A stretch of 64,000 nt of DNA from positions 11,842-75,841 of the forward strand of contig DKJA01000148.1 in the NCBI GenBank assembly GCA_002454505.1, written 5' to 3'. Of the stretch, positions 62,591-64,000 are shown piece after piece; within the stretch, counting starts at the first letter, position 1, and the number at the start of each line of letters is the position of its first letter. The stretch comes from Oxalobacteraceae bacterium UBA6704. Its GTDB lineage: Bacteria > Pseudomonadota > Gammaproteobacteria > Burkholderiales > Burkholderiaceae_D. The translations under genes were made by a program, and so were the position numbers. Below the pieces are notes generated by a model. It did not search any database. It worked only from the letters and a program-made list of their open reading frames with translations, and was not told the origin of the DNA.

Positions 62591-62774
62591 CGAAGTCCTC
62601 GGGCGGCAGGAAGCGCTGCGAAAGACTTGCAGGATGTCATCGACATGCAGTTTTCGCGGTGGAAAAGGCGCATTGTAGAAGCGCGCAAGCCCGAAAATTC
62701 TAGCGAATATTCACTTTTGGTAAAAAATCGTCGCCAACACCACGTTTTTTGCTGCTATCGAAAAGGAAGGAGCT

Positions 62775-63359
62775 TCAGCGGGCCAGTGTGTTCGCCCGCT
62801 GCCGGGCATTCCTGACCGTCAGCCAGATGGCCGAAACGAGGAAGTAGAACGCGCCGAAGCCCGCATACGGCGCCACCGTGGTCACATCCAGCGGGTTGCC
62901 GCTACCGGCCTGCTGGAAGAAGAACACGCCGGCCGCCGCGGACTGGGCGCCGCTGAGCACCATCGCCCACTGGCCGCCCGACGTCTTCCAGCGCCGCACC
63001 GCAGTGGCCAGCTGCAGTACGCCGGCGAAGATCGCCCACGCACCGAACACCTTGATCGCGGCCGCCATGCCGATGGTCAGGGCCCAGCCGATCGCGATGG
63101 CGACGATGACGCTGACAAGCAGGTTGAACAGCTGCGGCGGGTTGACGGCCAGGCCGCCGCTGCGGCGCGCATCGAGATAGTTGGCGAACGCATCCCAGGC
63201 CGGGTAGGCGACCAGCAGCACGGCGCCGATGGCCGGGCTGTGCCTGCCGACGACGACGGCCAGCACGATCCAAGCGATCGACACGCCCGCCCGCAGGAAG
63301 TAGTAGGTCTGCAGCCACCGGCTGGGCGACCGGTCGGAAATCGGGGTGACAGTTTGCAT
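62775..63359 (-). CDS. DUF308/HdeD-like membrane protein
   Basis: A 194-residue protein with about six helices, N-terminus MQTVTPISDRSPSRWLQTYY, and the internal duplication typical of DUF308/HdeD-type proteins (FGAWAIFAGVLQLATAVRRW, GAQSAAAGVFFF). HdeD relates to acid resistance in E. coli, but the role here is unknown. GGAGA lies before the ATG. Upstream is a promoter TTGACT-17-TTAATA with a perfect palindromic operator CCTACTAGTAGG inside the spacer, indicating repression by a TetR-type regulator. Confidence 0.82.
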   Translation of the reverse strand: MQTVTPISDRSPSRWLQTYYFLRAGVSIAWIVLAVVVGRHSPAIGAVLLVAYPAWDAFANYLDARRSGGLAVNPPQLFNLLVSVIVAIAIGWALTIGMAAAIKVFGAWAIFAGVLQLATAVRRWKTSGGQWAMVLSGAQSAAAGVFFFQQAGSGNPLDVTTVAPYAGFGAFYFLVSAIWLTVRNARQRANTLAR

Positions 63360-63409
63360 GATGGTTCTCCAGTTGGTTGGGCGGCCTGATCCTGTATCAG
63401 TTTCGCGAT

Positions 63410-63438
63410 ATTAACCTACTAGTAGGTAGACAGTCAAT
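63410..63438 (-). promoter_or_regulatory. Leftward promoter with TetR-type operator
   Basis: Minus-strand TTGACT, 17-base spacer, TTAATA. The spacer holds the perfect palindrome CCTACTAGTAGG (63415-63426). It should drive the DUF308 gene ending at 62775. Confidence 0.65.
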
Positions 63439-63466
63439 CCGGCTTTCGACCGATGACCTCAAACAT

Positions 63467-63496
63467 TGCAATCGCTCTACTAGTTGGTAGATAATG
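63467..63496 (+). promoter_or_regulatory. Rightward promoter with second TetR-type operator
   Basis: TTGCAA, 18-base spacer, GATAAT; the spacer holds CTACTAGTTGGTAG, a near copy of the operator 50 bases to the left. It faces right, where a regulator gene would be expected, but 63497-63675 holds only a short uncharacterised stretch and a palindromic repeat. Confidence 0.6.
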
Positions 63497-63574
63497 GCGT
63501 CAAGCCCCGTCTTGACGAACGTTTATCCTGGGCCGCCCGCGGCGCGGGATGGACGGGACGGGCCATCCCCTGGA

Positions 63575-63625
63575 AATGTTTCTCGAAAAATGGGGTCTGT
63601 CCCCATTTTTCGGGAAACATTCACC
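63575..63625. repeat. Long palindrome around GGGGTCTGTCCCC
   Basis: Arms GAAATGTTTCTCGAAAAAT and its near reverse complement flank GGGGTCTGTCCCC, giving about 50 bases of almost continuous inverted symmetry. The stretch 63360-63675 otherwise holds only the divergent promoters and operators; I see no gene in it. Confidence 0.85.
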
Positions 63626-63675
63626 GGGCCACGTGCCACGACGGTACGCCAGCAATCTGATCACAAGGATCGCTC

Positions 63676-64000
63676 ATGACCACCATTCGTTCCCTGCCAC
63701 CGGTGTTGCCGCCGCCGTTGCCGTCCGCTGCGCCGGCCGGCAGCCGCCCGGCTGCGCCGACTGCCGCCCGGGATTTTCCGGCCTTGCTGAAGGCGCAGGC
63801 GCCCGACCCCGTGCCACCGCCCGCGCCGGCAAACCCGCCGGCACAGGCGGCGGCCACTGCAATGTCGCGCCGGCCCGATATCGAAGCGATGCTGCAGCAA
63901 CTGCTTGCATGCCGGAAGGTGCCCCTGCATGTCACGGGCAGGGCCGGGCGCTCGGCGTCCGCGGCGTCAACGGTTAACCAGGCGCTGACGGACTGCGACG
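63676..64000 (+). CDS. Pro/Ala-rich protein, partial, cut by the right edge
   Basis: Reading frame opening MTTIRSLPPVLPPPLPSAAP and still open at base 64000 (108 codons visible). The N-terminal ~75 residues are Pro/Ala low-complexity; then a more ordered part begins (SRRPDIEAMLQQLLACRKVPL). AAGGA lies 7 bases before the ATG. No family can be named from the visible part; a secreted-substrate or length-control type of protein is conceivable but unsupported. The visible antisense frames are shadows. Confidence 0.6.
   Translation, partial: MTTIRSLPPVLPPPLPSAAPAGSRPAAPTAARDFPALLKAQAPDPVPPPAPANPPAQAAATAMSRRPDIEAMLQQLLACRKVPLHVTGRAGRSASAASTVNQALTDCD

Noticed and set aside
63494..63679. A 61-codon frame right of the second TetR-type operator as a possible remnant regulator
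   Set aside because: Its product has no helix-turn-helix pattern and reads through the palindromic repeat, so it is not supported as a gene or as a recognisable TetR remnant.

Overview
The window is GC-rich DNA with dense genes on both strands. Gene content, cell-envelope genes and the intergenic palindromes suggest a betaproteobacterium of the Oxalobacteraceae (Massilia/Duganella type). This is inference from recognised proteins; no rRNA, tRNA, CRISPR array or insertion sequence was seen.

Layout. 1-3.1 kb: regulators (a LacI/GntR-type repressor cut by the left edge, a WYL regulator) and an FRG-domain protein. 3.0-7.4 kb: a copper/heavy-metal response locus. A CusS/CusR-type two-component pair is divergent from a CzcE-like periplasmic protein, a DUF305 protein and a beta-propeller protein, with a CusR-like palindrome between them. 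7.4-10.2 kb: an esterase, an HDOD protein and a MarR regulator with a small acidic partner. 10.3-23.5 kb: a complete arginine succinyltransferase (AST) catabolic operon headed by an ArgR of the Pseudomonas AraC type. It carries a giant NAD-dependent glutamate dehydrogenase gene between astB and astE, so arginine degradation to glutamate and glutamate deamination share one transcription unit. 23.6-31.1 kb: household and small genes (DUF1993, old yellow enzyme, HAD phosphatase, amino-acid permease, FtsX-type permease).

31.3-41.3 kb: a FecA-like TonB receptor, then on the minus strand a type VI secretion effector island: VgrG, an EagR/DcrB chaperone, a prePAAR-PAAR-Rhs effector with a predicted HNH/AHH-like nuclease tip, and two paralogous putative immunity genes. 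The toxin tip and immunity genes are visibly less GC-rich than the Rhs core. 41.3-55.1 kb: EamA exporter, FUSC protein and M14 peptidase in one operon; a metallo-beta-lactamase-like protein without metal ligands; an FMN reductase; a DPP7-type S46 peptidase; stress-related membrane and glycine-rich proteins; cytochrome b561 with two YceI proteins; purB.

55.2-62.2 kb: a GST, a sugar kinase and an iron-homeostasis region (bacterioferritin, PiuC-type dioxygenase, TonB, Bfd, FeoA, FeoB and a FeoB-associated Cys-rich protein) with two good Fur-box candidates. 62.2-64 kb: two membrane proteins, a divergent promoter pair with TetR-type palindromic operators but no TetR gene in view, and a gene cut by the right edge.

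At least a dozen intergenic gaps carry palindromes of related kinds (GGGGACTGTCCCC, AAATGGGGACGGACCCCATTT, AAATAGGGACAGACCCT, GGTGACAGGCACT). They form a dispersed REP-like repeat family. Start codons were chosen by ribosome-binding-site spacing, signal peptides and gene overlap. Long open frames antisense to real genes were discarded as GC-rich shadows.
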